The notes beneath the pieces were generated by a model. That model was not told where the DNA came from and ran no database searches. It saw only the letters and a program-made list of their open reading frames with translations. A stretch of DNA of 27,526 nucleotides from Saccoglossus kowalevskii. Its lineage: Eukaryota > Hemichordata > Enteropneusta > Harrimaniidae. Below are positions 18,301 to 23,039 of the stretch, one piece after another (the first letter of the stretch is position 1; the number at the start of each line of letters is the position of its first letter). Both the position numbers and the translations under genes were made by a program. The stretch lies in the NCBI RefSeq assembly GCF_000003605.2, contig NW_003133369.1:99458-126983 (forward strand), written 5' to 3'.

Positions 18301-20979
18301 TCTTCAGCTACTGCTGCTGAGTTAATTGTTTCCACGGCATGTAATTCCTTGATTCATGATTGTTTAACTCTCCTCCATAGTTGTGATGTTCAGGGACTCT
18401 AGTAGTATATTAATAGTGCTGGTATGTTTTATTGTAATTATTCCTTGTTTATTACTTGTTCGTTTAGTCTAAATTCACCAAACCCAATACTATAAGTGAT
18501 TAACATATAGCAATCATGCCGACCTGTCGGGTATCTTAACGTCTAAGTACTAGGTCAGCCAATAACCCAAGGGACAACATTCAATTAGACCTATGTCTAA
18601 CTTGAATGAATCAAGTATTGAGTGTGTGGCGTACTAAAGGAAACAGTCTGTCGGTCTTCAAACATACAAATTCTCCAATTCCAAGATGTTATCAATGAAA
18701 CCGCTGATTCTTGCTGTTTCAACCGATATAACCAACTAACAACACAATTTATACACGTTTATGGTCTTCTAAGTGTAACAAAATACATTATACATTGCAC
18801 TTTACATAAACATTTATTCATGCAATGGTGACAGTAGTAATTTTCTTCATGAGCTGTCCCTTCTGATGGATTCCCTCCCTCTTTGTGCAGCCATGTATGA
18901 TTAATGTTTATTTGTTGAAACTATGCGCAGCTAATATGTGTTTATTTCTTTTAGAATATTTTCATGACAGGTGGCAACACAATGTATCCCAATATGAAGA
19001 CTAGATTGGACAAAGAGCTATTAGCAATGAGACCTTTCCAATCAGCATTCAAAATACACACTGCCAGTAAGTGTTTCACTATATATTTCATATTTCACTT
19101 CAACTTATCACCACCAGGAGGGTACATGTATGCGATAACCAGTTTTGAAAAGAGTGAAATAGATAAAAGTCATAAATATTGATACAAGGTCAAAATGATT
19201 ATCTAGAACAAAAATCACAATTGATTCAGACACAGCTACCGATCAATCAACTAATAGTGACTAGATGTAAGACAACTCATGCAAACACACCATACGAATT
19301 TGGAGCGAATTTGGACATCAAAATAAAGAACTGTAATCATATGTTTTACTTATGTGGCGTGAGCAATTAACTGGATTATGCTTTGACTCTAATCACTGAT
19401 AATGTGACGTACATGGAGTTATGTAACCCAACATACAAAATTGGAGTTAATTTTCAGTTTTTACTCAAACAAACAGCCTCTCGGCTGAGATAGCTCCGCT
19501 GTTATCAATGCACATTTCAATTAAAGAACAGAAGATATCATCAGAAAATGAACAATATGTATCTGTATTAAAGCAATCACACTTGCTGTTTTCAACAAAA
19601 ATTTGAAAATATAACTTTTTATCAAAAATATTCATTAAAATCATCACGTAATGAACAAATCTGAGAGAGGTCTACCTGTAGTACCTATGTAGTATATATA
19701 ATATCAAAGCAATTAGACTTTCAGTTTTTAACAAGAAGTCGAAAACATCACTTTTTACCAAAAATGACAAAAATATTCATTAAAATTAGAGAATTGAAGA
19801 TATCATCACGAAATGAACAAATTTGAGAGAGGTCCACATGTAGTACTTACATATGTAATGTCTAAGCAATCGGACTTGCGTTTTTTCAACAAGAAGTCGA
19901 AAATATAACTCTTTACCAAAAATGCCAAAAATATTCATCAAAATGAGAGAATTAAAGATATCATCACAAAATGAACAAATCTGAGAGAGATCCACCCAAG
20001 GTACCTACATAACAAGTATCAAAATATTTGGGCTAGCGCTTTTCAAGAAGAAGTTGAAAATAGCGTTTTTGACCAAAAATAACAAAAATATTCGCTATAA
20101 ATAAGACAATTGAACATATCCACACGAAATGAACAAATCTGAGCGAGAACCACCCAAGGTACCTCCCTAAAAAGTTTCACAGCTATACAGTTTGTGGTTT
20201 TAAGAGGAAGTCGAAAATATAAAGTTGACGACGGCGACAACGATGGCGCGACGACGTCGGAGGATAAACAGTAATACTATCAGCTTCGCTCGACTTCGTC
20301 ATCAGCAGAGCTAAAAAATTGGCTCTATTCTGAATGAAAGTGCAGACTATAAACATGACTATTTTTGAATTTCTAATGAAAAGAGGGAACTGCTGGAAAA
20401 AAGGTTAAATAAAAACACACATAATAACCCCGGTAGAGGCTTTGGAAATGAGCATACACAAAGAAACCAGCTTGAGATAACCTACCGGTAGTTCTTTCAG
20501 AATCTCACTCACTTACATTAGAATTTCTAGAAACATATGTTTGTCATGTGATTATGTCATTTTTATTGTATCTTATAAATCCTGAATAGTGAATAAACAT
20601 GGAGTAGCTAGGAATTTGCCTTCTATGGGGAACCATGGTTGTCACCTGTCTGGTTTTATCCAGGAACGCAGTCGTGTCATTGAACCGTAATGAATGAATG
20701 AATGAATGAATGAATGAATGAATGAATGAATGAATGAATGAATGAATGAATGAATGAATGAATACTGATGGAAGACACTTACACTGGCACATGTACTATT
20801 GATTTTATTTTGTGTATTTATTTTCAGATAACCCATTACTAGATAGTTGGTATGGAGCTAGAAAATGGACACTATCGCAAAATGTTTGTTATATTACCAA
20901 AGCTGAGTATGAAGAGAAAGGGGGAGAATATTTAAAAGAACATATCACATCGAATACATTTGTACCAACGCCAAAATAA
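52..20979 (+). CDS. ACTR5: Actin-related protein 5 (INO80 complex subunit), 14 exons, 5'-partial
   Basis: ARP5 is a nuclear actin-related protein that pairs with INO80C/IES6 in the INO80 remodeller, which slides nucleosomes and exchanges H2A variants. The 14 exons are 52-363, 1578-1673, 2083-2276, 4189-4305, 5126-5224, 6291-6371, 7722-7856, 9371-9613, 10767-10875, 11177-11253, 16321-16415, 17843-18044, 18955-19066 and 20828-20979. All introns are GT-AG with agreeing phases, giving 674 residues and a TAA stop. Recognisable actin-family stretches are HPIVLTEP in v1, SSGYQATH in v3, FQPS and [11 protein letters not shown] in v12, and MTGGNTMYP in v13. Residues about 241-525 form a Lys/Glu/Arg/Gln-rich coiled-coil insertion typical of ARP5. 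Human ACTR5 is about 607 residues; this one would exceed 700 once the missing N-terminus, including the DN of the DNG phosphate loop, is added. Identity is recognised from family knowledge, not a database search. Confidence 0.96.
364..1227. other. Intron 1, first part: no feature seen
   Basis: AT-rich intronic sequence with no conserved coding stretch, no tRNA-like signal and no clear inverted repeat. Open frames here are short and have unremarkable composition. Confidence 0.6.
1228..1458 (+). mobile_element. Family D piggyBac-like MITE, copy D1
   Basis: About 230 bp. The right end is TGGTGGTGAAAAGGTTAA. The left end is degraded (ATAACTTTTTTACCACTAGAC). The interior (GACTTTCTCGCCCAAATTTT, then CAGTTTTTACTCAAAAAATT) matches the other six copies. 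The TTAA-flanked CC...GG ends are those of piggyBac elements; there is no coding capacity. Confidence 0.8.
1578..1673 (+). CDS. ACTR5: ACTR5 visible exon v2
   Basis: The exon encodes residues 105-137: [17 protein letters not shown] followed by [13 protein letters not shown]. This matches the ARP5 version of the actin segment that normally reads YVAIQAVLSLY. The acceptor is TATTTTCAG and the donor is GTGAGT. Both boundaries are phase 1, with the split Ala codon G|CC leading into v3. Confidence 0.95.
2083..2276 (+). CDS. ACTR5: ACTR5 visible exon v3 (phosphate loop 2)
   Basis: The exon encodes residues 138-201. [16 protein letters not shown] corresponds to the actin second phosphate loop DSGDGVTH. 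Both actin aspartates (154 and 157) are replaced here, by Ser and Tyr; this is the usual ARP5 state and implies little or no actin-like ATPase activity. NCKRINIG and LLQLKYP follow. The acceptor is ATAAACAG, the donor is GTCAGT, and the exon ends in phase 0. Confidence 0.95.
2417..2660 (-). mobile_element. Family D piggyBac-like MITE, copy D2
   Basis: This copy is in reverse orientation, running from TTTA/CTTTTCACCACCAG to GGTGGTGAAAAGGTTAA. It has the same interior as D1, including TATTGAAGAATATAAGAAAA and a run complementary to the CAGTTTTTACTC segment. Confidence 0.82.
2811..3205 (+). mobile_element. tRNA-derived SINE, long copy S1
   Basis: The head carries a pol III A box TAGCATAGTGG (2824-2834), an anticodon-loop-like CTCATGA with CAT at 2850-2852, and a B box AGTTCAAATCC (2867-2877). 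It resembles a degenerate elongator-Met-type tRNA. A non-tRNA body of about 300 bp and an A-run tail follow. The 8-base AAGTCTGT occurs both before (2803-2810) and after (3206-3213), consistent with a target-site duplication; its A's overlap the tail, so the length is uncertain. Confidence 0.85.
3214..3869. other. Intron 3, middle: no feature seen
   Basis: AT-rich intronic sequence with no recognisable element, conserved coding segment or clear hairpin. Confidence 0.55.
3870..4024 (+). repeat. 31-bp minisatellite, 5 copies
   Basis: Five head-to-tail units end at 3900, 3931, 3962, 3993 and 4024. The unit contains TAGTCCATGTTCCCC and TAGCTTTGTTTAC. The units are essentially identical, which implies recent expansion. 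It lies 164 bases upstream of exon v4. Confidence 0.95.
4189..4305 (+). CDS. ACTR5: ACTR5 visible exon v4
   Basis: This exon of 39 codons (residues 202-240) contains [17 protein letters not shown] and [13 protein letters not shown]. The latter aligns with the vertebrate ARP5 segment just before the long insertion. The acceptor is TTTTTCTTAG, the donor is GTAAGT, and both boundaries are phase 0. Confidence 0.94.
4306..5125. other. Intron 4: no feature seen
   Basis: An 820-bp intron between v4 and v5 with no transposon, tandem repeat or conserved coding segment recognised. The 3' end has a good pyrimidine tract (CCTTTTTTCTTCTAG). Confidence 0.6.
5126..5224 (+). CDS. ACTR5: ACTR5 visible exon v5 (start of charged insertion)
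   Basis: This exon of 33 codons (residues 241-273) begins [18 protein letters not shown] and continues [15 protein letters not shown]. It opens the ARP5-specific insertion with a basic, coiled-coil-prone sequence. The acceptor is TTCTTCTAG, the donor is GTATGT, and both boundaries are phase 0. Confidence 0.93.
5322..5876 (+). mobile_element. Family F2 Helentron-like element, copy F2a (2 internal units)
   Basis: It begins CAGCTCCGCTCTCGAC with a short stem to GTCGAGTGGAGCT. The interior has two full tandem units (around 5475 and 5663), each with TTGTTCATTT and GATGATATCTTCAATTCTCT, plus a partial unit. The 3' end is the hairpin CAGCC-AACA-GGCTG followed by CTTGTT. Non-coding. Confidence 0.8.
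5877..6290. other. Intron 5, 3' part: no feature seen
   Basis: AT-rich and intronic, ending in the v6 acceptor. No element is recognised. Confidence 0.55.
6291..6371 (+). CDS. ACTR5: ACTR5 visible exon v6
   Basis: This exon of 27 codons (residues 274-300) reads [19 protein letters not shown] followed by DEDEDAFN. It matches the vertebrate ARP5 pattern LxxxQELLED. The acceptor is TTGTTTTCAG. The donor is GTTAGT, and reading through it would meet an immediate TAG. Both boundaries are phase 0. Confidence 0.92.
6372..7163. other. Intron 6, 5' part: mostly featureless, one short hairpin
   Basis: No coding or known repeat is recognised, apart from a perfect 10-bp-arm hairpin at 6972-6993 (CATAGACCTT-AG-AAGGTCTATG). 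That hairpin may be the relic of a tiny foldback. Confidence 0.5.
7164..7259. mobile_element. Short foldback element with perfect 30-bp arms
   Basis: Left arm 7164-7193 and right arm 7230-7259 are perfect reverse complements over 30 bases (starting ACTTTTCACCAGTATTATG). They are separated by 36 bases that contain a further near-palindrome, AGGATAATCCT. Perfect arms imply recent origin or conversion. It abuts the family A MITE that starts at 7264. Confidence 0.85.
7264..7475 (+). mobile_element. Family A MITE (TACTGT ends), copy A1
   Basis: 212 bp with terminal inverted repeats of about 45 bp: left TACTGTGGAATACTTTATTT, right ending AAAGTATTCTACAGTA. The core AGTTTAATGTGAAATATAGG is shared with the other copies. 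TA is the only possible target duplication. Non-coding. Confidence 0.88.
7722..7856 (+). CDS. ACTR5: ACTR5 visible exon v7
   Basis: This exon of 45 codons (residues 301-345) includes [20 protein letters not shown] and [10 protein letters not shown], matching the vertebrate insertion segment SPEELQSYIQKL...KQKILQ. The acceptor is TATTTTAG, the donor is GTATGT, and both boundaries are phase 0. The reading frame stays open for 103 further codons beyond this donor, with a second in-frame donor candidate at 8157 (see findings). Confidence 0.92.
7857..8752. other. Intron 7, 5' part: possible exon v7 extension, otherwise nothing
   Basis: The v7 reading frame continues open from 7857 to a TAA at 8166-8168, and CAG|GTAGGA at 8156/8157 offers a second in-frame donor (see findings). 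From about 8170 to 8752 the sequence is AT-rich with no element seen. Confidence 0.4.
8753..8947 (+). mobile_element. Family A MITE, copy A2
   Basis: 195 bp, beginning TACTGTGGAATACTTTATTT and ending GTATTCTACAGTA. It is very close to A1 through the core (GAGTTTAATGTGAAATATAG). It is missing the segment just inside the right terminal repeat that A1 has. Confidence 0.88.
8954..9182 (+). mobile_element. Family D piggyBac-like MITE, copy D3
   Basis: Starts TTAATCTTTTCACCACTTGA and ends in a degraded right repeat (GTGATAAAATGGTTGA). The interior matches D1, including CACTCAAAAAATTTGGCTA. It starts 6 bases after A2 ends. Confidence 0.8.
9371..9613 (+). CDS. ACTR5: ACTR5 visible exon v8
   Basis: This exon of 81 codons (residues 346-426) is very rich in Lys, Glu, Arg and Gln. 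[20 protein letters not shown] resembles the vertebrate ARP5 motif FDLLDVPDELLTPDQ, and [13 protein letters not shown] ends the exon. The acceptor is GGTGACAG, which lacks a long adjacent pyrimidine tract. The donor is GTAAAC, and a MITE begins directly after it at +7. Both boundaries are phase 0. The exact acceptor is inferred from frame, because an in-frame TGA lies just upstream at 9365. Confidence 0.9.
9620..9829 (+). mobile_element. Family A MITE, copy A3, abutting the exon v8 donor
   Basis: 210 bp, beginning TACTGTGAAATACTTTATTT and ending AAAGTATTTTACAGTA. It starts at position +7 of intron 8, directly after the GTAAAC donor. Confidence 0.88.
9830..10414. other. Intron 8, middle: no feature seen
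   Basis: AT-rich intronic sequence between the A3 and B1 MITEs. No repeat or coding segment is recognised. Confidence 0.55.
10415..10627 (+). mobile_element. Family B MITE (TACTGTAAAA ends), copy B1
   Basis: 213 bp with imperfect terminal inverted repeats of about 38 bp: left TACTGTAAAAGGATTAATTA then TTCACTGGGTTTTAATTT; right AAATTTAAACCCAGTGAAAA to CATTTTACAGTA. The interior is unrelated to family A, but the termini are the same type. Confidence 0.87.
10767..10875 (+). CDS. ACTR5: ACTR5 visible exon v9
   Basis: The exon encodes residues 427-462 plus one base of residue 463. [20 protein letters not shown] and [10 protein letters not shown] continue the basic coiled-coil insertion. The acceptor is GTTACAG, the donor is GTAAGT, and the exon ends in phase 1. 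Confidence 0.93.
11177..11253 (+). CDS. ACTR5: ACTR5 visible exon v10
   Basis: The exon starts by completing a split Gly codon and encodes residues 464-488. [16 protein letters not shown] matches the conserved ARP5 motif DDFGMDDADWDVYREI. The acceptor is TTCTGTCAG and the exon ends in phase 0 at a GTAAGT donor. The exon itself begins GTAAAAGTGTAAGT, so donor-like sequences sit directly after the acceptor. Confidence 0.93.
11400..11613 (+). mobile_element. Family A MITE, copy A4 (diverged)
   Basis: Starts TACTGTGACTATTAAATTAA and continues TGGAATTAATTTTCGCTGAA. The core GAGTTGAATGTCAATTATAG and the end ATTTTACAGTA are recognisable but diverged, so this is the oldest-looking copy. Confidence 0.8.
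11614..12461. repeat. Diverged repeat block in intron 10
   Basis: Two diverged direct repeats (about 11735-11815 and 12085-12180) share an AAGTTTG...GGCAAAAAAAATTACAG to ACAGACAAG layout. From about 12235 a GC-richer stretch carries short tandem copies of GGCATCTGGCGTCGTCATCC and then AATAACTCCAATAATATTCA. This resembles the heads of the F-type elements nearby, but no ends could be defined. Family unknown. Confidence 0.45.
12462..12520 (+). mobile_element. Possible tRNA-SINE fragment
   Basis: CGTGGTTAAGACCTTTGCTT followed by a B-box-like ATTCAAATTCC resembles the 3' half of a tRNA-derived SINE head, of a different type from S1/S2. It is short and degenerate. Confidence 0.3.
12545..13624 (+). 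mobile_element. Family F1 Helentron-like element, full copy
   Basis: About 1.08 kb. The 5' subterminal GTCCCCGTTC (12546-12555) is the inverse of the 3' GAACGGGGAC (13593-13602). The 3' end is the hairpin GTCATTGACAATGAC plus CTTGTT, in a T-rich site. The body is a tandem array with a period of about 320-325 bp (AAATGCAT...CATTTTCACC at 12761, 13086 and 13406), each period made of two related halves. Open frames inside are repeat-derived. Confidence 0.8.
13714..14359 (+). mobile_element. Family F2 Helentron-like element, copy F2b (3 internal units)
   Basis: The 5' end AGCTCTGCTGTCGAC...GTCGAGTGGAGCTT pairs with a 3' subterminal CAGCGGAGCT. Three full tandem units start near 13828, 13979 and 14139 (period about 151-157 bp), plus a partial one. 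The 3' hairpin CAGCC-GAGA-GACTG has one mismatch and is followed by CTTGTT. Confidence 0.82.
14587..14749 (+). mobile_element. Family A MITE, copy A5 (internal deletion)
   Basis: 163 bp. It starts TACTGTAAAATACTGAAACG, lacking most of the left terminal repeat seen in A1-A4. The core and right end (GCGAAAATAAAGTATTTTAC then AGTA) are intact. Confidence 0.85.
14750..15107. other. Intron 10 segment: no feature seen
   Basis: Very AT-rich sequence between A5 and element E. Nothing is recognised. Confidence 0.55.
15108..15586 (+). mobile_element. TTAA-flanked MITE, family E, with internal tandem array
   Basis: 479 bp bounded by TTAACCCTTTGAGCATGAAG and CCACTCAAAGGGTTAA. These ends are typical of piggyBac elements (TTAA target, CCC...GGG ends). 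The interior is three tandem units of 123 bp marked by TGTCTGTTTGGT at 15235, 15358 and 15481. Non-coding. Confidence 0.85.
15729..15800 (+). mobile_element. Family B MITE, copy B2, cut by the assembly gap
   Basis: Starts TACTGTAAAAGGATTAATTA and matches B1 for about 70 bases (TTCACTGGGTTT, GCTTATTTTGCTGAC) before running into the run of N. Confidence 0.85.
15801..16211. other. Assembly gap (411 N)
   Basis: A run of undetermined bases inside intron 10. It begins within a family B MITE, so repeat collapse is a plausible cause. Confidence 1.
16321..16415 (+). CDS. ACTR5: ACTR5 visible exon v11
   Basis: The exon encodes residues 489-519 plus two bases of Lys520. It is acidic ([15 protein letters not shown]), then [17 protein letters not shown], which matches the vertebrate segment that closes the insertion (LEAKLLQHDPTF). 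The acceptor is TGTTTCACAG, the donor is GTAAGT, and the exon ends in phase 2. It follows the 5-kb intron 10 that contains the assembly gap, so an additional small exon hidden in the gap cannot be excluded, although the phases agree without one. Confidence 0.92.
16489..16712 (-). mobile_element. Family D piggyBac-like MITE, copy D4
   Basis: TTAACCCTTTCACCACCAGT to GAAAGTCTGGTGGTTAAAAT...GTTAA, in reverse orientation. This copy has the cleanest left end of the family. Confidence 0.85.
16751..16932 (-). mobile_element. Family D piggyBac-like MITE, copy D5
   Basis: TTAACCTTTTCATCACCTGT to GCGAGTAAGTCTGGTTAA. It is shortened near its right end. It lies 38 bases from D4 in the same orientation. 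Confidence 0.82.
16933..17842. other. Intron 11, 3' part, with a CpG-rich pocket
   Basis: Mostly AT-rich, but about 17030-17330 is unusually rich in CpG (ACGGGCTCTGCGCGCACTGC, GAACGCCGAGCGAAGAACCG). No conserved protein is recognised in either strand's open frames there. It could be an unrecognised repeat or a regulatory patch. Confidence 0.4.
17843..18044 (+). CDS. ACTR5: ACTR5 visible exon v12 (return to actin fold)
   Basis: The exon encodes residues 521-587: [40 protein letters not shown] and [11 protein letters not shown]. These correspond to actin ERFRCPEALFQPSFLG and SAGIHET. The first base completes Lys520. The acceptor is ATGTTCTAG, the donor is GTAAGA, and the exon ends in phase 0. 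Confidence 0.96.
18045..18954. other. Intron 12: no feature seen
   Basis: A 910-bp intron with a short A-run near 18127. No element or coding segment is recognised. Confidence 0.6.
18955..19066 (+). CDS. ACTR5: ACTR5 visible exon v13 (adenosine-binding loop)
   Basis: The exon encodes residues 588-624. [18 protein letters not shown] is the actin LSGGTTMYPGIADRM nucleotide-binding loop in its ARP5 form. [11 protein letters not shown] follows. The acceptor is TTTCTTTTAG, the donor is GTAAGT, and the exon ends in phase 1 with a split Asn codon. Confidence 0.96.
19067..19419. other. Intron 13, 5' part: no feature seen
   Basis: AT-rich intronic sequence before the interrupted family D copy. Nothing is recognised. 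Confidence 0.55.
19420..20408 (+). mobile_element. Family D piggyBac-like MITE, copy D6, split by a nested insertion
   Basis: The left part (about 19420-19467, ACAAAATTGGAGTTAATTTT then CAGTTTTTACTCAA) is joined to the right part (20313-20408, AAAAAATTGGCT to AAAAAAGGTTAA) once the F2c element between them is removed. The left end is degraded or truncated, so the start is approximate. Confidence 0.78.
19468..20312 (-). mobile_element. Family F2 Helentron-like element, copy F2c (4 internal units), nested in D6
   Basis: Reverse-oriented. Read on the minus strand it starts AGCTCTGCTGATGACGAAG and ends with the hairpin CAGCC-GAGA-GGCTG followed by TTTGTT. The subterminal CAGCGGAGCT mirrors the 5' end. 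Four tandem units are marked by CTGAGAGAGG-like boxes near 19660, 19822, 19983 and 20140. Confidence 0.82.
20409..20687. other. Intron 13, 3' part: no feature seen
   Basis: Intronic sequence between the nested repeat and the microsatellite. Nothing is recognised. Confidence 0.5.
20688..20763. repeat. (AATG)n tetranucleotide microsatellite
   Basis: About 18 uninterrupted TGAA/AATG units, 65 bases upstream of exon v14. The minus strand reads as repeated Phe-Ile-His-Ser, which is not a protein. Confidence 0.98.
20828..20979 (+). CDS. ACTR5: ACTR5 terminal coding exon v14
   Basis: The exon completes Asn625 and encodes residues 626-674, then [16 protein letters not shown] and [13 protein letters not shown] match the ARP5 C-terminus (actin equivalent: SILASLSTFQQMW and KQEYDEAGP). 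The tail is short ([10 protein letters not shown]). The acceptor is TATTTTCAG. The stop codon overlaps an AATAAA hexamer at 20975-20980. Confidence 0.96.
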
Positions 20980-20980
20980 A
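20975..20980 (+). promoter_or_regulatory. AATAAA overlapping the ACTR5 stop codon
   Basis: A canonical polyadenylation hexamer contains the TAA stop, and an uninterrupted T-run follows at about 20990-20998. No other AATAAA is seen on the plus strand until about 22.67 kb. Use of this signal would give a 3' UTR of only some tens of bases. Confidence 0.35.
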
Positions 20981-21345
20981 TATCAGATGTTTTTTTTGTA
21001 CTTCATCACAGCAAATTATTTGTTGTTACTTTCCCTTTCACCACAGTGTAGTTAACTGTTATCTTCTAAAGGTTGATAAAGACAGATTTAATAATTTGTT
21101 GATACACATTGGTAAATGTTACACATAGAAATATGTGAAAAAACTTACAATAGGCCAAGCAACAGAACAAATTTTAGAGTAAACCATGGGTTTTTACAAA
21201 GATCCTGAAACTTTTCTGTAGCATTGGATAAACCAATGTCACTCACAACCAAAACAGTTAATTAAGAACAGAACTAAAATGAGTTGAGTTGATTATTGTA
21301 CCAAGGATTACACATTGGCTCTATGAGTGGCACTAACGCCTTTAA
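20981..21345. other. Downstream of ACTR5: no feature seen
   Basis: Presumed 3' UTR or intergenic sequence. No repeat or coding segment is recognised. Confidence 0.5.
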
Positions 21346-21591
21346 TTAACCTGTTCACCACCAGTTCTCTCTTTTCATCACAAATTCACAAAATAGTCTT
21401 ATTTATAATCTCAACTTTCCTTCAGAAGACTGGGACAAGAATAGCCAAATTTGTTTGTGTAAAATCTAAAAATTGACTCAAATTTTGTCTCTTGTCTCCA
21501 AAATCAGGGTTCATTACCAGAAATATTGAAGAATATAAGAAAAAAGTGCAGACAAATTGGGGCGAGAAAGTCTGGTGGTGAAACGATTTAA
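21346..21591 (-). mobile_element. Family D piggyBac-like MITE, copy D7
   Basis: TTAACCTGTTCACCACCAGT to AGTCTGGTGGTGAAACGATT...TTAA, in reverse orientation. The interior matches D2 closely (TATTGAAGAATATAAGAAAA). Confidence 0.85.
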
Positions 21592-21859
21592 AAAAAATGA
21601 TCATATTTCCTTGAATATTGTTTTTTTTTGTGGTAAAAATTTTGTTCGATTACATATGGTAAAAAAATCATGTGTAATAACAGGTACAAGATACTTATGG
21701 TTGTAAGGAATTACTGGGAATTCTGATAAATAGTGAGCTTTAACATGACTTGATTGGAGTTGTTGGCAGTTTTTCTCTAAACTAAGATAGTTTGCAAAGG
21801 GAAAGAACCTGAAAAGTTGATGGTATGTGTAAAAATCCATTATTATGTAAGCATCCCCT

Positions 21860-22084
21860 GCCGGTCACTTGTAGCATAGTGGTTGTCGCATCAGACTCAT
21901 GATCGGTAGACCCAAGTTCAAATCCTACCTTAGGCTGAACATCAAAAGAGTCGACCCCTACCCTGGGTGAGTGTGCCACAGACTCAATGGAAAGGCCAAT
22001 TCCACTGGCCGAGATTCATTCACTAATGAATGCGACTTTGGGGGAACACTAGCACTTGCAATTTGCACTTACAAAAAAAAAAAA
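21860..22084 (+). mobile_element. tRNA-derived SINE, short copy S2
   Basis: It has the same tRNA-like head as S1: A box TAGCATAGTGG at 21872-21882 and B box AGTTCAAATCC at 21915-21925. It shares the body through GCGACTTTGGGGGAAC, then lacks most of the S1 body and ends in an A-run. No clear target-site duplication was found. Confidence 0.85.
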
Positions 22085-22790
22085 GTCAGGGGAGACAACA
22101 TCTCCTGCTGCAGGCCTCTAAGGACGTATCAAAATGAATGGAAAAAATGGGTGCTGTCAGGCAACGTGTTAAAACACTTAAACTTAGACTTGTGTTGTGA
22201 TAAAATTGTCACACCTATTTATTAGGACAATCTACGTAAAAAGTCTTGTTGTTGACATTGCGTGGTAGTATTAACATTGAAGTTTATTTTTATTACAACT
22301 CATAACCTATGAAATGAGGCTAAATAGAAAATGACGACTTAATCAGACTACCAGAAATAACTGTTCAATTAGACAACAGTAAGTGAAAATGAAACCGTAT
22401 TGATCAACCTTGATCAACATTTATTGACACTGGTATATGGTAATGGGCAGTGGTCATCATGCCCTGTCCTGTTTGATATATATACGAGACGTATACTAGT
22501 ACATGTATATAGCAACATATCCAACGTGTGTAAAATACATTATTTGTTTACATGAAATAGTAATAATTTAAATGTATTTGAAATAATAGTTGTATCCTGC
22601 CTATAGTCTAAACCTTGGGATTATATACATTACCACCACTTATTCCATCGTATTATTTTTCTATAGTTTAACAAAATAAAATAAAAATATCTGTGGATAA
22701 CAAGATTTATTTTTTTGTTATTTTTGTGTGTATATTGAAATGACATTGTTCGGTTGTATTTAAGGGTAATACATTTTTTTTTGATAATTT
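22085..22790. other. Intergenic: no feature seen
   Basis: AT-rich sequence with short open frames only. No element is recognised. Confidence 0.5.
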
Positions 22791-22794
22791 CTTT

Positions 22795-22960
22795 TAAAGC
22801 AGGGGAGTTGTCACGTGCGCATGTGTCAGATGGCCATAGTGTGTCATTGTTTACAAAGAAGCATCTACCCATGATCCTTTGCGTTTTTAGCGTGAGTTGT
22901 TATCATCGCTTGGGACTCAATTCCTGTGCGTGCGCAGGTGACGACCCTCGCGCTTTAAGT
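22795..22960. promoter_or_regulatory. CpG-rich promoter-like patch (E-box, NRF1-like, ZNF143-like sites)
   Basis: Within about 120 bases there is CACGTG (22812-22817) overlapping a partial NRF1-like TGCGCATG, a ZNF143/SBS-like TACCCATGATCCTTTGCG (22866-22883), and TGTGCGTGCGCA (22925-22936), whose reverse complement differs from the NRF1 consensus at one base. CpG density is far above the surroundings. This combination is typical of housekeeping promoters in animals. Direction and target gene are unknown. Confidence 0.45.
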
Positions 22961-23039
22961 TGCTCTGGTTATAACTAGTATATAATTTCAAGTGGCATAG
23001 TATTGAAGGAAAGTGGTCGTGACAACACGTCCTGTTTGA

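Noticed and set aside
20642..20836. Minus-strand frames with repeated His-Ser-Phe-Ile
   Set aside because: They are translations of the (AATG)n microsatellite.
22630..22978. Short frames overlapping the promoter-like patch on both strands
   Set aside because: No conserved motif. Composition follows the local CpG-rich and AT-rich segments.
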